Assembly: GCA_027924585.1 (NCBI GenBank)
Contig: BSBM01000877.1
Coordinates: 3,473,501-3,537,500 of the forward strand
Direction of reading: 5' to 3'
Length of the DNA: 64,000 nucleotides
From: Larix kaempferi
Lineage: Eukaryota > Streptophyta > Pinopsida > Pinales > Pinaceae
The notes beneath the pieces were generated by a model, which made no database searches, was not told the origin of the DNA, and was given only the letters and a program-made list of their open reading frames with translations. Position 1 is the first letter of the stretch, and each line of letters begins with the position of its first letter. The position numbers and the translations under genes were made by a program. Positions 43,788-55,075 of this stretch are shown piece by piece.

Positions 43788-44271
43788 TGTACACGCCCAG
43801 GTGCACGAAGGGGACAACAGTTCGATTGAATGAATCAATACTGTTATGGCGAAAGCATAATAATAAGAAAAGCAGGAAATACACTACGCACATAAACAAA
43901 CACACGCAGACAATATGTAGAAATGAAAACTAATCTCTTGATTCTTCTCCCCTCTATATTACAATATTTTACATGCTTAAATAGAGTGCTGAGAATGCAT
44001 GGGTTGCCTGCCCGTTACGTTCAGTTACAGGAGAAGTTAGAACAGTTTCAGAAGTTCAACCATTACGGTCGACTGGAAGACAAAGAGAAAATATGTCGTA
44101 GTTCATCAGTCGTAATTGTCGACGATGCATGTCGAAGTCGATGAACTTGTCGAAGTCGTTGAACTCGTCGAAGTCGTTGAACTTGTCGAAGTCAATGAAC
44201 TTGTTGAAGTCGCTGAACTTGTCAAAGTCGATCTTGGCATCCGACAATAATGCCAACTGCTGGGTGGATCA
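43788..44271 (-). repeat. E6 3' LTR
   Basis: It runs from TGTACACG to GTGGATCA on the plus strand, 484 bp. The element-strand polypurine tract AAGGAAGGAGG adjoins it at about 44274-44284. A TATA-like TATTTAAG (minus) is at about 43978-43985. The 18-bp repeats lie in its U3. Confidence 0.7.
44131..44238 (-). repeat. 18-bp tandem repeats in the E6 U3
   Basis: The unit GTCGAAGTCGTTGAACTT (plus strand) occurs five times at 44131, 44149, 44167, 44185 and 44203 with few changes, then a degenerate sixth copy at 44221. On the element strand they lie 150-260 bp upstream of the TATA-like box, where enhancer repeats are expected. Confidence 0.9.
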
Positions 44272-45737
44272 TACCTCCTTCCTTAAGAAACAATGGTCCC
44301 CATTGTTTGCTCGTACAGATGAGGAAACTTGTTGGTTAGTTCAGTAGAAGAGTACCATTTTCCTTGTGTCGGGATTTGTCCAGCTTTGGCCACCCGAAAC
44401 AAGGGAATTGTGTTCGTCCTTGTTTGGCGTACTCGTTGTCCCACAATGGTGTCACAAGGAAGAGGCTCCTAAACATCTAGATGGATGTCTTTCGGTTCTC
44501 CTGTCTGCAAGTCATTTTGTTCCAATAGTGGTGCATGGTATGGTTGAATTAGATACACATTTAATAATGGATGTAGACCCAGTCATGAAGGAATGTCAAG
44601 CTGGAAATCATTTTCTCCAATCTGTTCAAGAATACGGTACAGACCATATCGCAAATGATTCAACTTCTTATATGGACCAGTGAAGCGTTCATTCTTGAGA
44701 TGCAACCAGACCTGATCCCCAATTTGAAATGAATGAAGGATATGATCCTTATCGTGTCAGGCCTTAGCTTTCACATTAGCTCGTTGCAACATTTCATGTG
44801 CTTGTTTCTAGAAGTCATAGATTTGATGTTGAAACTTTAATGCTTTGTCGACTTCTCGTCGGTTATAGTTGGTATCGTTCAACTGTGTCAAGGAACTAAT
44901 CAAGTCAATAGGCACTGAGGGTTGAAATCCATAACATATCTCAAATGGAATCTTTCCCATAGAGTTGTGATGAGCACTATTGTAGCTATGCTGTATATAT
45001 GGAGGAATTTCATCCCATGTTCATCGATGCTTGTGGTTGTACATATGAAGTAGTTGTACTAACAAGCAATTCACAAATTCCATCTGTCCATCTATTTGAG
45101 GATGGAAATTTGTCGATAAGGAGAGTCTTGTGTCGAGTTGTTGCTAGAGATTCTTCCAAAAGATGCTGACAAATCTGGCATCTCTGTCGGAAATAATGCT
45201 TGTCATTAAACCATAATGTTTCCAGAAATTTTCAAAGAAGATTTGAGCGGTCTGCTGCGCTGTCATGGTCTTCTTGCATGGAATGAGAATGGCCATCTTG
45301 GAAAATATGTCCACAACTACTAAGATTGTTTCATGATTATGTTTAGTAGTAGGATATCCCATCAAGTAGTCCATAGAAATAGATTCCCATGGTCGACTAG
45401 GAACTGGAAAAGGTGTGTACAATCCATGTCGTCGATTAGGAGGTTTAGAAATGGCACAAACCACGGATGATCGAATGTACTTGTTGACATCATTTTTTAG
45501 TGAAGGCCAAAAGAAATAATTTTGGAGAATAGCAAGGGTCTTTTCTATTCCAAAGTGTCTTGCAGTCTTGCTGTAGTGCGCATCCCAAATGAGCTGTTGT
45601 CGATTCTCACCTGTCGGTACACAAAGCTGTCCAAGCTTGTAGATCAAGGTGCCTTTCAAGAAATAGTCGGAGGTCGATGACTTGTCCGTATGAAGTTTTC
45701 GATAGATTGATGAAAATTCATTGTCTTCTTGATACAA
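44272..45737 (-). pseudogene. E6 integrase and polyprotein tail
   Basis: The 45737-45144 frame has the His pair in DAHYSKTARHFG, the Cys pair region as SSVVCAIS (first Cys to Ser), the first Asp in SISMDYLMGYP and the second in IISDRDARF. After a stop, the third acid is in DGQMEFVN near 45090. The GPY module FTGPYKKLNHLRYGLYRIL is at about 44590-44680, preceded by GDQVWLHLKNERF. A tail of about 90 codons with stops leads to the polypurine tract. I see no clear chromodomain. Confidence 0.75.
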
Positions 45738-45849
45738 CTCAGGCCAAGTGGTGGTGTCATAAACCTACATATTCATCACTGTAAGAAGGAGAGTAATGGG
45801 TGGTCGAATCAGAAAATCGATGGTGGCATTGGCTTTACCTTTTTGATAC

Positions 45850-46330
45850 TTAATTACAACTGAAATTGTTGCAGGTAATTAATCCACTTGAGTTGTCGAG
45901 TTGTTTGAACTTCGACTGGGACAGAGTGAACCGTAAAGGCTTGTGGTAAGTGAGAATGATAGTCTCCTTGCCACGAATATAATGTCTCCATTGCTTAAGA
46001 TATTGAACAATGGAGTACAGTTCTTTTTCATACGTTGAATATCTTCTAACAGTGTCATTAAAAGTTTCAGAATGAAAAGCGACTGGGTGACCCAACTGAG
46101 TGATCACTGTGCCCAAGGCATAGTCCAATGCATCTGTCTCAATCTCAAAGGGATGGCGCAAATCAGGTAACACAAGTACTGGTGCAGTACAAATCTTGTG
46201 TTTGAGCTGTTCGAAATCTTCTTATTGTGTCGATGTCCATTTGAAGACAATTTTCCCATTTCCCTTGGTCAACTGATTCAAAGGATAGGATATTTGACTG
46301 AAGCCGAGTATGAATCTTCGATAAAAATTC
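45850..46330 (-). pseudogene. E6 RNase H
   Basis: The 46173-45850 frame reads PFEIETDALDYALGTVI, PVAFHSETFNDTVRRY, STYEKELYSIVQYLKQW and TIILTYHKPLRF. The Asp of the last motif (normally TDHKPL) is Tyr, so a catalytic acid is lost. The tether continues to the right. Confidence 0.7.
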
Positions 46331-46391
46331 GCCTAACCAAGAAACTTCTTAGTTCATGAATGCTTTGAGGAATGGGCTACTCTTTAAGGAT

Positions 46392-47060
46392 TTACACTTT
46401 GTCTGGATCGATGTGATTGTCTATAGAGTCAATTACATACCCCAAATATTTGATGTTGTTCATCGCAACAGAACATTTTTCCATGTTCAAGTAGAGTCGA
46501 TGTTGTCGAAGAGTGTCGAGGACTTGTCTAAATTGTCCGACATGTTCTTCCCATGTTCGACTGAAAATCAATATATCGTCGAGGTAGAAAATGACACATT
46601 TTCCTATGAAAGGTCGAAGAATGTTATCCATATACCGCCTGAAGGTCACAGGTGCATTGGTTAAGTCGAAAGGCATGAGTAACCATTCAAACAATCCTTC
46701 CTTGGTCTTGAAAGCAGCTTTCCATACATCTGCAGGCTCGATTGGAATCTAATGATATATTGACTTGAGGTCGAGCTTAGTAAAGAATTTAGCACCTTTC
46801 AGATAGTTGATGAGCTCGTCTATCCATAGAAGAGGGTATCTAATCTTTACCGAAATTTTATTGAGGGATGGGTAGTCGATGCACATGCACCAAGTCCAAT
46901 ATTTATTTGGAACGAGGACGATTGGACTTCCACAAGGAGAGGAGTTGGGTCAGATATGACCTTTGTTGATCAAATCTTGAATTTTTCTGTGAATCTCTTC
47001 ATTTTTTATAATGGATCTTGTGTAAACATATGTGTTAGGTAATGAATAACTAGGATCAAT
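46392..47060 (-). pseudogene. E6 reverse transcriptase
   Basis: The 46694-46392 frame has FEWLLMPFDLTNAPVTFRRY, the catalytic IFYLDDILIFS and LNMEKCSVAMNNIKYLGYVI. Upstream, broken frames show SPCGSPIVLVPNK and TKLDLKS. This gypsy RT is different from the E1, E2 and E7 types. Stops at several places. Confidence 0.75.
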
Positions 47061-47330
47061 TTCAATAGAGTGTTTTACTTGGAAATGTAGAGGTACTCCA
47101 TTTGGACCTTGGAATAGGTTCCAGTACTCATCAAGAATATTGTCGATCTACTGCTTCTATCGGGAGCTGCACTGGTAGGTGAGTCAACTGGTTGCTGCAA
47201 TCTTCCTGGAATGTTGTGGCTTAATCTTGATCAATGTGAACTTCTAAGCATGGTTGATGAGCTTATTCGTCTGTTTAGAAAATATCATTGCAACCGTTCG
47301 TGTAGATCATCGCTCTAGTATGTCGTACCA

Positions 47331-47690
47331 CTAGTTTTGAATTCTGACAATCACCTTCTGAGGTCGTGACTGGTAACTTCCATGTTGATCCCATAAGTAA
47401 GGTTTCCCAAACAAGGTGTCGGCTACAGAGAGCGGTGCCACATCGCGGAGTAATTCATCTTCAAAAGGATTAATGAAGTAGGTGAGCTTGCATTGTTGGT
47501 TGATCCTTAGTTCCCGTCCATCCTTCATCCAATCGATGTTATAGGGATGAGGATGTGGAGTGGTAACAAGACCTAGTTTCTTCACGAGATCTTCAGAAAC
47601 AAAGTTCTTATGGATACCATTATCCAGAAGAACTACATGAGTGGTAGTGTCCATGATTTTCTCATGAAGAAACAAAGTTCTTCTGGCTAC
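47331..47690 (-). pseudogene. E6 aspartic protease
   Basis: In the 47858-47331 frame, residues from about 57 on read THVVLLDNGIHKNFVSEDLV (active site Asp-Asn-Gly) and end DTLFGKPYLWDQHGSYQSRP. The first 56 residues of the same frame are E7 integrase. So one open frame of 175 codons spans two unrelated elements. Confidence 0.75.
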
Positions 47691-48404
47691 CATTAGTTCA
47701 AACAAGGTTTGCAATAAAGCACTAGTAAATTTGCTATCTCGGTCACTTATTATGGTCTTGGGCATACCATGCAATCTGAATATTTCTTTAAAAAATGTAG
47801 TAACTTGACTGGCAGTAATATTTGATGTGACAACAAAGAAGTGAGCAAATTTAGTCAATATTTAAACCACTACAAAAATACTATCCTTACCTTGGGTTTT
47901 GGGAAAACTAGTCATGAAATCCATGGACACACTTTCCCACTTTTGTTCTGGAATTGGTAGGGGTTGAAGGATACCAGCAGGATGAGTGTGATCAAATTTA
48001 TTCTATTGGCATGTAGTACACTCCCTTACATGCCTTAACACATCAATTTTGAGGTCCTTCCAAGTGAACATCTCTCGCACCTTCCGGTAAGTTTTCAGGA
48101 ATCTAGGGTGGCCCGCCACTGGTGCATTGTGGGCATCCTCCAAAATATTTTCTTTTAATTTTTATCCAGGCAATAGAAATGTTTTGTATTTATGATATAT
48201 GACATCATTAAGGATTTTGTAAGCATCATCCCGAATAACCCCATCCAACACTTCACAAGCAAACTAGTTCTTAGAATATTCAATAGCTAGTTGGACCTTC
48301 CAATCAGTTGGGGCTTGCAGCAAAGAAAAAGTAGGCTTCCTAGAGAGGGCATAAGCTACCACATTCATCTTACCCTTTTTGTATTCTGTGTCAAAGTTAT
48401 AGAA
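47691..48404 (-). pseudogene. E7 integrase, truncated
   Basis: The zinc module ends RHVRECTTCQ near 48010-48040. The first Asp is in [14 protein letters not shown] near 47930, and after a stop the frame 47858 carries MTKFAHFFVVTSNITASQ and the second Asp in IISDRDSKFTSALLQTLFEL. The sequence stops at 47691, before the catalytic Glu, and switches to E6 protease. It could not be active. Confidence 0.75.
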
Positions 48405-49066
48405 CTAAACCTTACTTATCCATTTATGTTGTCTATCATTCCACTCCTTTTGGGTCAGAAAATGTCTCAAACTGTTGTGTTCAACCTTTACTATGAACTT
48501 GCCTCCCACTAGGTACTGTCTGAATTTGGCCAAGGCATGCATAATGACCAACATATCTTTATCATAAATTGAATAATGCCTCTCATGTGGCTGTAAATTT
48601 ATTCTCTCATAGGCAATGTGATGTTTATTCTGCATCAAAACTGCTTCAATTCCTTCCCCAGAGGCATCACATTCTAGTATGAAGGGCTGAGTGAAATCGG
48701 GAAGTGCAAGTACTGGGAAGCTAGTCATCACTTCTTTCACTCCGTTGAAATATTTTTCAGCCTCATCTGGCCAACAAAAGGCTCCCTTCTTGGTGATATA
48801 TATCAAAGGGGATGATAGTTTAGAAAACCCTTTCACAAATATCCGGTAGTAGGTGCATAAACTAATGAATCCCCTTAATTCAGTGATGTTCTTTGGGCTT
48901 GGACATTCAAGTATGGCCTTGATATTCTCCATATGCACCTTGAATCCTTATTTCCCAATTATATGACCAAGATAAAGGATTTCAGTCAGTCCAAAATTTG
49001 GCATAAAAAGATTGTTCTGCCAAAATTGTTAGGACATTGTCCAAGTGGTGTAGGTGCTCTTCCCAT
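48405..49066 (-). pseudogene. E7 RT thumb and RNase H
   Basis: From the E8 boundary: EEHLHHLDNVLTILAEQSFY, a shift, EILYLGHIIGK, a stop, then the open frame 48938-48405: MENIKAILECPSPKNITELR, GFISLCTYYRIFVKGFSKL, and RNase H with ECDASGEGIEAV, YSIYDKDMLVIMHALAKF and VEHNSLRHF (Glu replacing the usual Asp). These are typical of Tekay/CRM-like gypsy pol. Confidence 0.8.
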
Positions 49067-49752
49067 TGTTGGAATAATTAAAAACCACTATATGTCAATT
49101 AATACATTAGAGACATTAATTAATCATTTTATGATTAATTACTATGTATTAGACTAAATAGTTGGCATATGAGTCATTGTGTGGACCACAAGGCATCTTT
49201 GGGGGGACCACAAGCCTTCTAGGTGTGGACCACAAGTTTCCTAAGTCACTTGGGCGCATTTCTACTGATTCTGGATAAGATTCTGGTGAGAAAGGCGCAT
49301 TCCTGCTTTTTACTGCTCTTGGGTGAAAGGTGAAAAGCTAGTTGACTAGGGAAATTGTTTTTGGTACCACTTTCACTCCTTGATGTTTATTCCTTCCATT
49401 TTTGGGATTTAGCATGTTTTTTCATCACTATCTGATCACTAAATTAGAAATCGTGAGCCTTTGGTGTGACTTGGAGAACACACTTTCCACCTAGGGGGGT
49501 TTTGCATCATTTTAGTAATGATAATTTTGTGAGGATCCAAATGTCATCTTTAGCCATTCAAATCTATGATGTAAAACTTATATATTGACAGCCATTTAAT
49601 TTCCCAATGTTGGCTGATGTATTTTATTCATTGAGAGTAATACAGTTTGTATTTATTGTGAGTAATTTTTTGTGTTCTTGACTAGTTGTGTGAGATCTTT
49701 TGTGAGAGTGTGTAATTTCTTGATCGGATCTTGGTGTGAAATGAATTTCACA
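49067..49752 (+). repeat. E8 5' LTR
   Basis: 686 bp. A TATA-like TTATATATT is at 49578-49586. The end TTTCACA abuts the primer site. Confidence 0.92.
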
Positions 49753-49764
49753 TAGTATCATATC
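49753..49764 (+). other. E8 primer-binding site
   Basis: TAGTATCATATC directly follows the LTR. It matches the initiator tRNA-Met site TGGTATCAGAGC at nine of twelve bases, with one G to A change in the TGG. Confidence 0.65.
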
Positions 49765-49924
49765 AATCAAGCTATTCGTTTCTCCTTATATTTCCTTGCA
49801 GGATCCAACCAGTCTCAAGGAGGGCGCAGTAATTCATCCACATGGTGCATTTTATCATCCAGAAGGCATAACAAACCATCTTTGGGCACACCCAAATCAC
49901 TCCAAAATTAATTTCAGAGCTGCC

Positions 49925-50720
49925 ATGGATCAGTCAGATCAGATCATCCTCACTCCATTCAATTAATTTGTCTGGAAGGCGCAGATGAAGATCATGTTGA
50001 GGAGCAAGGGCCTCTATAGGGTGACTATGGCAACTGAAGCTGAGCCAACCTCAGCAATTGAGAAATCAAAATGGCATAATCAAAGAGATGAATCCTATGG
50101 GATGTTGTGTCTCACTACATCCAGGAATCTTCTATTCCATCTTGATGGTCTTACCTCTCCCAATGAAGTTTGGATAAAGCTTCAAGAATTGTTTGGAAAA
50201 ACTGATGAATTAAGAGGCCACCAATTGGATAATGAACTAGTTTCATTGAGTCCACATAATTTCGATAACCTCCAGGATTTCTTCTCCAAATTCAAATCAC
50301 TTGTTCTACAGCTAAAGCAATGTTGTATTGAAAAAAAAGAATGAGCAATTAGTCTTGGCCATTTTCTCCAAACTTGGCCCTGACTACTCAGTCTTTGTTT
50401 CGACCTTCCACTCCACAAGGAAGGAAGTTAAAAATTGGAAGAGTCCATCACTTTCAGAATTCATAGATTCACTTACACAAGAACAAGACAATTGGTCTTG
50501 ATGGGAGCCATTAAAAATCCATCCAAAGACCACTTTCTGAATGTTGGAGATTCAAAGAGTTCGAAAGGGAAGAAGAAGGGATATTTCAAGAAGACCATTG
50601 ATCAAAGGAAAGACAAGCAGAAAGTTCATGAAGATTCCTCGAATTTCAAGAGAAATCCAAATAAGAAGAATGAGAGGACAAAGTGAAATTATTGTAGCAA
50701 GGGATTTCATCCTGAAAGCT
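49925..50720 (+). pseudogene. E8 gag (copia type)
   Basis: The start MDQSDQIILTPF at 49925 leads past one stop to FVWKAQMKIMLRSKGLYRV, then EVWIKLQELFGKTDELRGHQ and LQDFFSKFKSLVLQLKQCC, the UBN2-type gag. A frameshift in the A-run at about 50330 moves on to LVLAIFSKLGPDYSVFVSTF, and another leads to the Lys-rich 50435-50686 frame. The zinc knuckle reads YCSKGFHPESSCM with its first Cys now a stop near 50685. Confidence 0.75.
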
Positions 50721-50725
50721 CTTGC

Positions 50726-51419
50726 ATGAAGAAGACCATTGATCAAACGGCTCAACTACTGGAGAAAGCCAACATTCCTCTTCCAGAGAGTGCAAGGAGG
50801 AAGGATGGAGGACAAAATTATGATTATAAGGAGAGAGTACATGCATTGGTGGCAAGCACATCCAAGCCTACATCATTCATTATTGATCCCGGAGCTTCAA
50901 GACACATGGTGTCTACAAGTGATTTTTTTACTCCACTTGAATCTTTCAGTGGTCTTAATATTGTATTGGGTGATAATTTTGAAACCTCTAGCAAAGGAAA
51001 AGGTAGCATAGATCTCGAATTTGGTTTATTCAATAATGTCTTGTATGTTCCTGGACTTGTTGCAAACCTATTTTCAGTATATCATATGACTCACACAGGT
51101 TTACCCAAAAGGGTAACCTTCACCCCAAATGATGTTGAGATATGTGAAATGTCTACAGGCCGAATTGTTGCATTAGGAACTGCTGACCATAACTCTAGAA
51201 TCTACAAGTTTTCTCACTTTGTGCCATACCCCTCACCTTCTACTCTTTTAACCCATGCCAATGAATCAACCAAATTATGGCATGAAAGATTTGGCCATCT
51301 GAATTATAAATATCTTTCCCAACTTCATGAGAAAGAAATGGTCATAGGGCTGCCCAATATCAGATTTTCCAAAGGTGTTTGTCAATCGTGCATCCTAGGA
51401 AAACACCTTGAGCATAAGT
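50726..51419 (+). pseudogene. E8 protease and integrase start, cut by E9
   Basis: The open frame has the protease site SFIIDPGASRHMVSTSDFF, with Pro in the Asp-Ser-Gly motif, LYVPGLVANLFSVYHMT, and the integrase zinc module: LWHERFGHLNYKYL and GVCQSCILGKHLEHK. It runs into the E9 LTR at 51420 and adds about 28 LTR-encoded residues before a stop. The rest of integrase resumes at 56923. Confidence 0.8.
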
Positions 51420-51794
51420 TGTTAGGAACCCATGTCTTTACTTTTCTAGTATATTGTTGTTGGACGCATATGCTTTGTAAGTCGTCCCGTAGTATTTGTT
51501 GATCAATAGTTTGTGTTATTGTTGTTGGTGCATATGCTTTGTAAGTCGCCCGTAGTATTGTTGATCCATAGTTTGTAGTGGCCCATGGTTTTGACCCATA
51601 GTATTGGCGCCTAGACTTAATATATAAGTGTGTGTTGAGGCCTATGAAGGCACCGTGAAGTTATTTGTATTGAGCTTGCTCAAAGGAGGTTTCCCCCTTG
51701 AAGTGGCCTGCAATCAATATAAAAGTGATTCTGATTTCTGTCATTTCTGCTATTTCGCATATTCTTATTAATTAATTGTTGCAGGTGCTTCACA
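51420..51794 (+). repeat. E9 5' LTR
   Basis: 375 bp, TGTTAGGAACCC to GTGCTTCACA. A TATA box TATATAAG is at 51621-51628. Within it a roughly 64-bp unit starting GCATATGCTTTGTAAGTC occurs twice (51466 and 51530). Confidence 0.95.
51621..51628 (+). promoter_or_regulatory. TATA box of E9 5' LTR
   Basis: TATATAAG lies mid-LTR and is identical in the 3' copy (56744-56751). It is the likely core promoter of the element. Confidence 0.55.
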
Positions 51795-51796
51795 TA

Positions 51797-51808
51797 TGGT
51801 ATCAGAGC
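51797..51808 (+). other. E9 primer-binding site
   Basis: TGGTATCAGAGC, a perfect match to the initiator tRNA-Met site, two bases after the LTR. Confidence 0.92.
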
Positions 51809-52699
51809 ACTTTCTTGGGCTCGCTGGGTGAAATTTCTGCCAATTTTTTTTTCGCATCTGTTGTAGGTTCAGATTTGGGAATAATCCCTATCCGCTTAAC
51901 TGTGGGAAGTACTTGGGCATAAGCCCTAAAACTCATTGTGAGGAGTACCACAGGAACCCCGAAGTAGTTGGCCCATTGAGAGGACCTACCAGCGAAAAGG
52001 GCAACGATCCCTACTTGATTGACTAGTTCCCACCCATGAGGTAAACCAAGAGCTGTCATTTGTGGCAAAGCGGTTATCAGTTTTACCTGAGCAGTGGAGT
52101 GAGGGGTATTGCCCCAATACGCAATCCATCAGACAACATTGGTGGCCGAGTGAAACCCCTGAACTGTTAGGAAGCCACACATACTTGGGGTCCATATCTA
52201 TTTTCAGCTGAACTGTTGTCGATCACTACTGCGCCGTTTCAGATCCAGCCGTTCAGATCCATTCTGAAAGTCGTTTTAGATCCAACCGTTTCCCTTGAAA
52301 CTTCTAGGGAATCCCTGTAATCCCATTCTTCATATTTCATTCCTGAGGACCCTATCCCAATTCCACTTCCCAAAACCCGAAATCCCACATTTGTCTATTT
52401 TTAGGGTTTGCCATAACTTTCTCAGATTTCACCCAATCACCTTCAAATTTTACCACATAGTTCATTTCCGAATTTTGCTTCTTTGTCCCCCTCTGCCAAA
52501 TTTTCCCATTCTTTCACCCCGCTTCTGAAATCCTCATTTTTTGCTTCCCTGTCTATTCGACAGTGTCCAAAACCTAGTCAAACCCCAATTACCCTTCAGA
52601 TTTTTTCCCAAATCCATATTTTCCTTTACTGAAGCAGTTTCTGTTTTTGTTTTTCCACCCAGTCAACCAAAAAGAAAAAGAAAAAAAAAACTCTTGGTT
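51809..52699. other. E9 untranslated leader
   Basis: About 0.9 kb between primer site and gag start. It has only chance ORFs and is C/T-rich near the end (many CCC and TTTCC runs). Confidence 0.6.
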
Positions 52700-53639
52700 A
52701 TGGTTGTCACCCGCGTAGGAGCAAAAACCATGGAAGAAGCACTTGCAGCCATCCAAGCCAAACTCCAGGATCTGGATGAAAAATTTCTCGGCCTCCATCT
52801 TGAACATTCAGCTATGAACAACAAACGGCAGTCCGAGTCTTCATCAGACAATGGGTTCTCTTCTTCCAGCAATTTTCGTGGTCCGAAGCTTGATTTTCCT
52901 CGCTTCAATGGTACTGATCCAACTGGATGGATCTATCGTGCAGAACAGTATTTCAGTCTGCATAATACTTTTGATGTCAACAAAGTTCCGCTTGCATCCT
53001 TTCATTTGGAACAAGAAGCTCTTCAATGGTACCGTTGGTACATCAAGGCTCATGAAGAGCCCAAATGGCCAGACTTTTTCCAGCTCCTTTTGCAACGATT
53101 TGGTTCTAGTGCTTTTGATGACTTCATAGGAGCCCTCACCAAACTTCACCAAATTGGCACTGTGAGAGAGTATCAAATCGAATTTGAGAAACTAGCCAAC
53201 CACACCGAAGGATTGTCTGATGACTTTTACCGGAGTTGTTTTATCAGTGGTCTAAAAGGATGCCATTTTCTCTGAGGTCAAAATGTTCTGTCCCAACACA
53301 ATGATGGAAGCCCTAGGGTTGGCTAAGTTGGCATAAGACAAGATTGCAGCCCAACAGAGCTCCAAGCCCACTTTTGTTCCCTTCCAAAATATGGGTTCTC
53401 AACGACCACCCATACCACAGGCTCCTCGACCAACTCCTATCAAGTGTTTGTCTGAAACAAAGATGCAAGCACGCAGAGAAAAGGGGCTTTGCTATAATTG
53501 TGATGAGAAATTCACTCGAGGACATAGATGTGTTCAGCAAAAGCTCTATCTCTTGGATGTGGATTCTCCGCCTACCTCTGAAATTGGTGACGAAGATCCA
53601 GATACAGTGGATGCTCAGGTTGACATTTAAGAACTGCCT
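52700..53639 (+). pseudogene. E9 gag with zinc knuckle
   Basis: I prefer the ATG at 52700 (MVVTRVGAKTMEEALAAIQ) because it follows a long A-run and starts the conserved part. The core reads PKLDFPRFNGTDPTGWIYRA, EQYFSLHNTF and LQWYRWYIKAHEEPKWPDFF. A one-base shift near 53255 moves to the frame with EVKMFCPNTMMEALGLAKLA and the knuckle GLCYNCDEKFTRGHRC. One stop lies at about 53335. Confidence 0.85.
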
Positions 53640-54113
53640 ATTGAACCTCTATCTCAGGATGACCAGCCAGAGATATCTCTCCATGCTTTAGCTGGAATCA
53701 CCACCCCCCAAACAATGCGGGTCAGGGGTTACTTCAAGAAGCTTCCTCTTACAATACTCATTGATTCTGGTAGTACTCATAATTTCATTGACCCTCGGAT
53801 CTCCAAACAAGCTGATTGTTTTATCCATCCTTGCTCTAACTTTGAAGTCATGGTTACCAATGGGGGCACCTTACCTTGCAAAGGGAAGTGTCAAAATGTG
53901 CATATCTCTATGGGAGATTATACCTTGTGCTCTGACATGTTTTCCTTGACCTTAGGAGGATGTGATGTGGTTTTGGGCACTCAATGGCTATGCACACTTG
54001 GCCCTATCTTATGGGATTTTGCTGAACTTTGGATGCAGTTTTCCCTCAATGGACAAAAACACACATTGACAGGATTACAACCAGGGTCTCTCAGCATCAT
54101 CAGTTGACATCGC
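53640..54113 (+). pseudogene. E9 aspartic protease
   Basis: The site is LTILIDSGSTHNFIDPRISK with a normal Asp-Ser-Gly, and the closing motif is CDVVLGTQWLCTLGPI. A stop (TAA at 53628-53630 region) precedes it and a TGA follows at 54105-54107. Otherwise the domain is intact. Confidence 0.85.
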
Positions 54114-54815
54114 ATGGAAAAACTCCTCAAGAAGAATTCACATGGTGTCATCACTCAGATCCATTCCATTCAAATGCAACCATCAGCGGTCTCCACTACT
54201 CCTTTGGATATACAACAAATTCTGGATCGATATACAGGTGTCTTTGTTGAACCAGTGGGATTGCCACCTTCAAGGCCAGAAGACCATCGTATTCAGCTCC
54301 TTCCTGGAAACGTTCCTCCCAACATCAGGCCCTATCACTACCCATTTCACCCAAAAACGGAGATTGAAATGCTCGTTCGGGACTTATTGAAGAAAGGTAT
54401 TATTCGCCCAAGCACTAGTTCCTTTTCTTCTCAAGTTCTTCTTGTCTGCAAAACAGATGGGTCATGGCGCTTCTGCGTTGACTTCCGAGCACTTAATCAC
54501 CTCACCATCAAGGATAAGTTTCCAATTCCTGTTGTTGATGAGCTTCTTGATGAGCTTCATGGGGCTCAATTTTTCTCCAAGTTGGATCTTCGTTCTAGGT
54601 ATCATCAAATTCGGGTTCATGAGGATGATATCCCTAAAACAGCTTTCCGCACACATGATGGCCATTATGAGTTTTTGGTCATGCCCTTTGGCCTCACTAA
54701 TGCTCCTTCCACATTCCAGGCCTTAATGAATAAAATATTTCGGCCCTACTTGTGGAAATTCATTCTGGTATTCTTTGATGATATCCTCATCTATAGTAAA
54801 ACATGGGATGCATAG
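54114..54815 (+). pseudogene. E9 reverse transcriptase, thumb deleted
   Basis: The open frame reads [74 protein letters not shown] and the catalytic [16 protein letters not shown]. Directly after this comes a stop and RNase H sequence. The thumb, connection and first half of RNase H (roughly 140 residues in relatives) are missing, so the protein cannot work. Confidence 0.85.
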
Positions 54816-55075
54816 AAGGAAATGATGGCTATTTTGCATGCAGTACAGAAGTGGCGACCATACCTATTAGGGAATCATTTCTGCATCAAGATTGATCACC
54901 AGAGTCTGAAATATTTCTTGGAACAGTGTGTCTCCTCCCCAACACAACGGAAATGGGTTAGCAAACTCATGGGTAATGACTATAAGATCACTTACAAGAA
55001 GGGTAAAGACAATATTGTGGCAGATGCTCTTTCTCGCACATTTGATGCCCAAGGTTCTCTTTCATCTATTTCTAT
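54816..55075 (+). pseudogene. E9 RNase H, second half only
   Basis: It resumes with KEMMAILHAVQKWRPYLLGN, IKIDHQSLKYFLEQ and NIVADALSRTF, the last three motifs of gypsy RNase H. The first Asp motif is lost in the deletion at about 54815. Confidence 0.8.

Larger units (their letters stand above)
43788..47690 (-). mobile_element. E6: gypsy element, 3' LTR to protease
   Basis: On the minus strand, starting from 47690: protease, RT (YLDD), RH, INT with GPY module, tail, polypurine tract, 3' LTR (43788-44271). The 5' LTR, gag and primer site are missing. At 47690 the protease is joined directly to the E7 integrase. It inserted into E5 (TGATC precedes the LTR; the matching copy is lost). It has stops and lost catalytic residues. 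Confidence 0.75.

Noticed and set aside
52541-52699. Upstream 53 codons of the E9 gag ORF as part of Gag
   Set aside because: They are Phe/Pro-rich with no gag similarity; the conserved part starts at the ATG at 52700.
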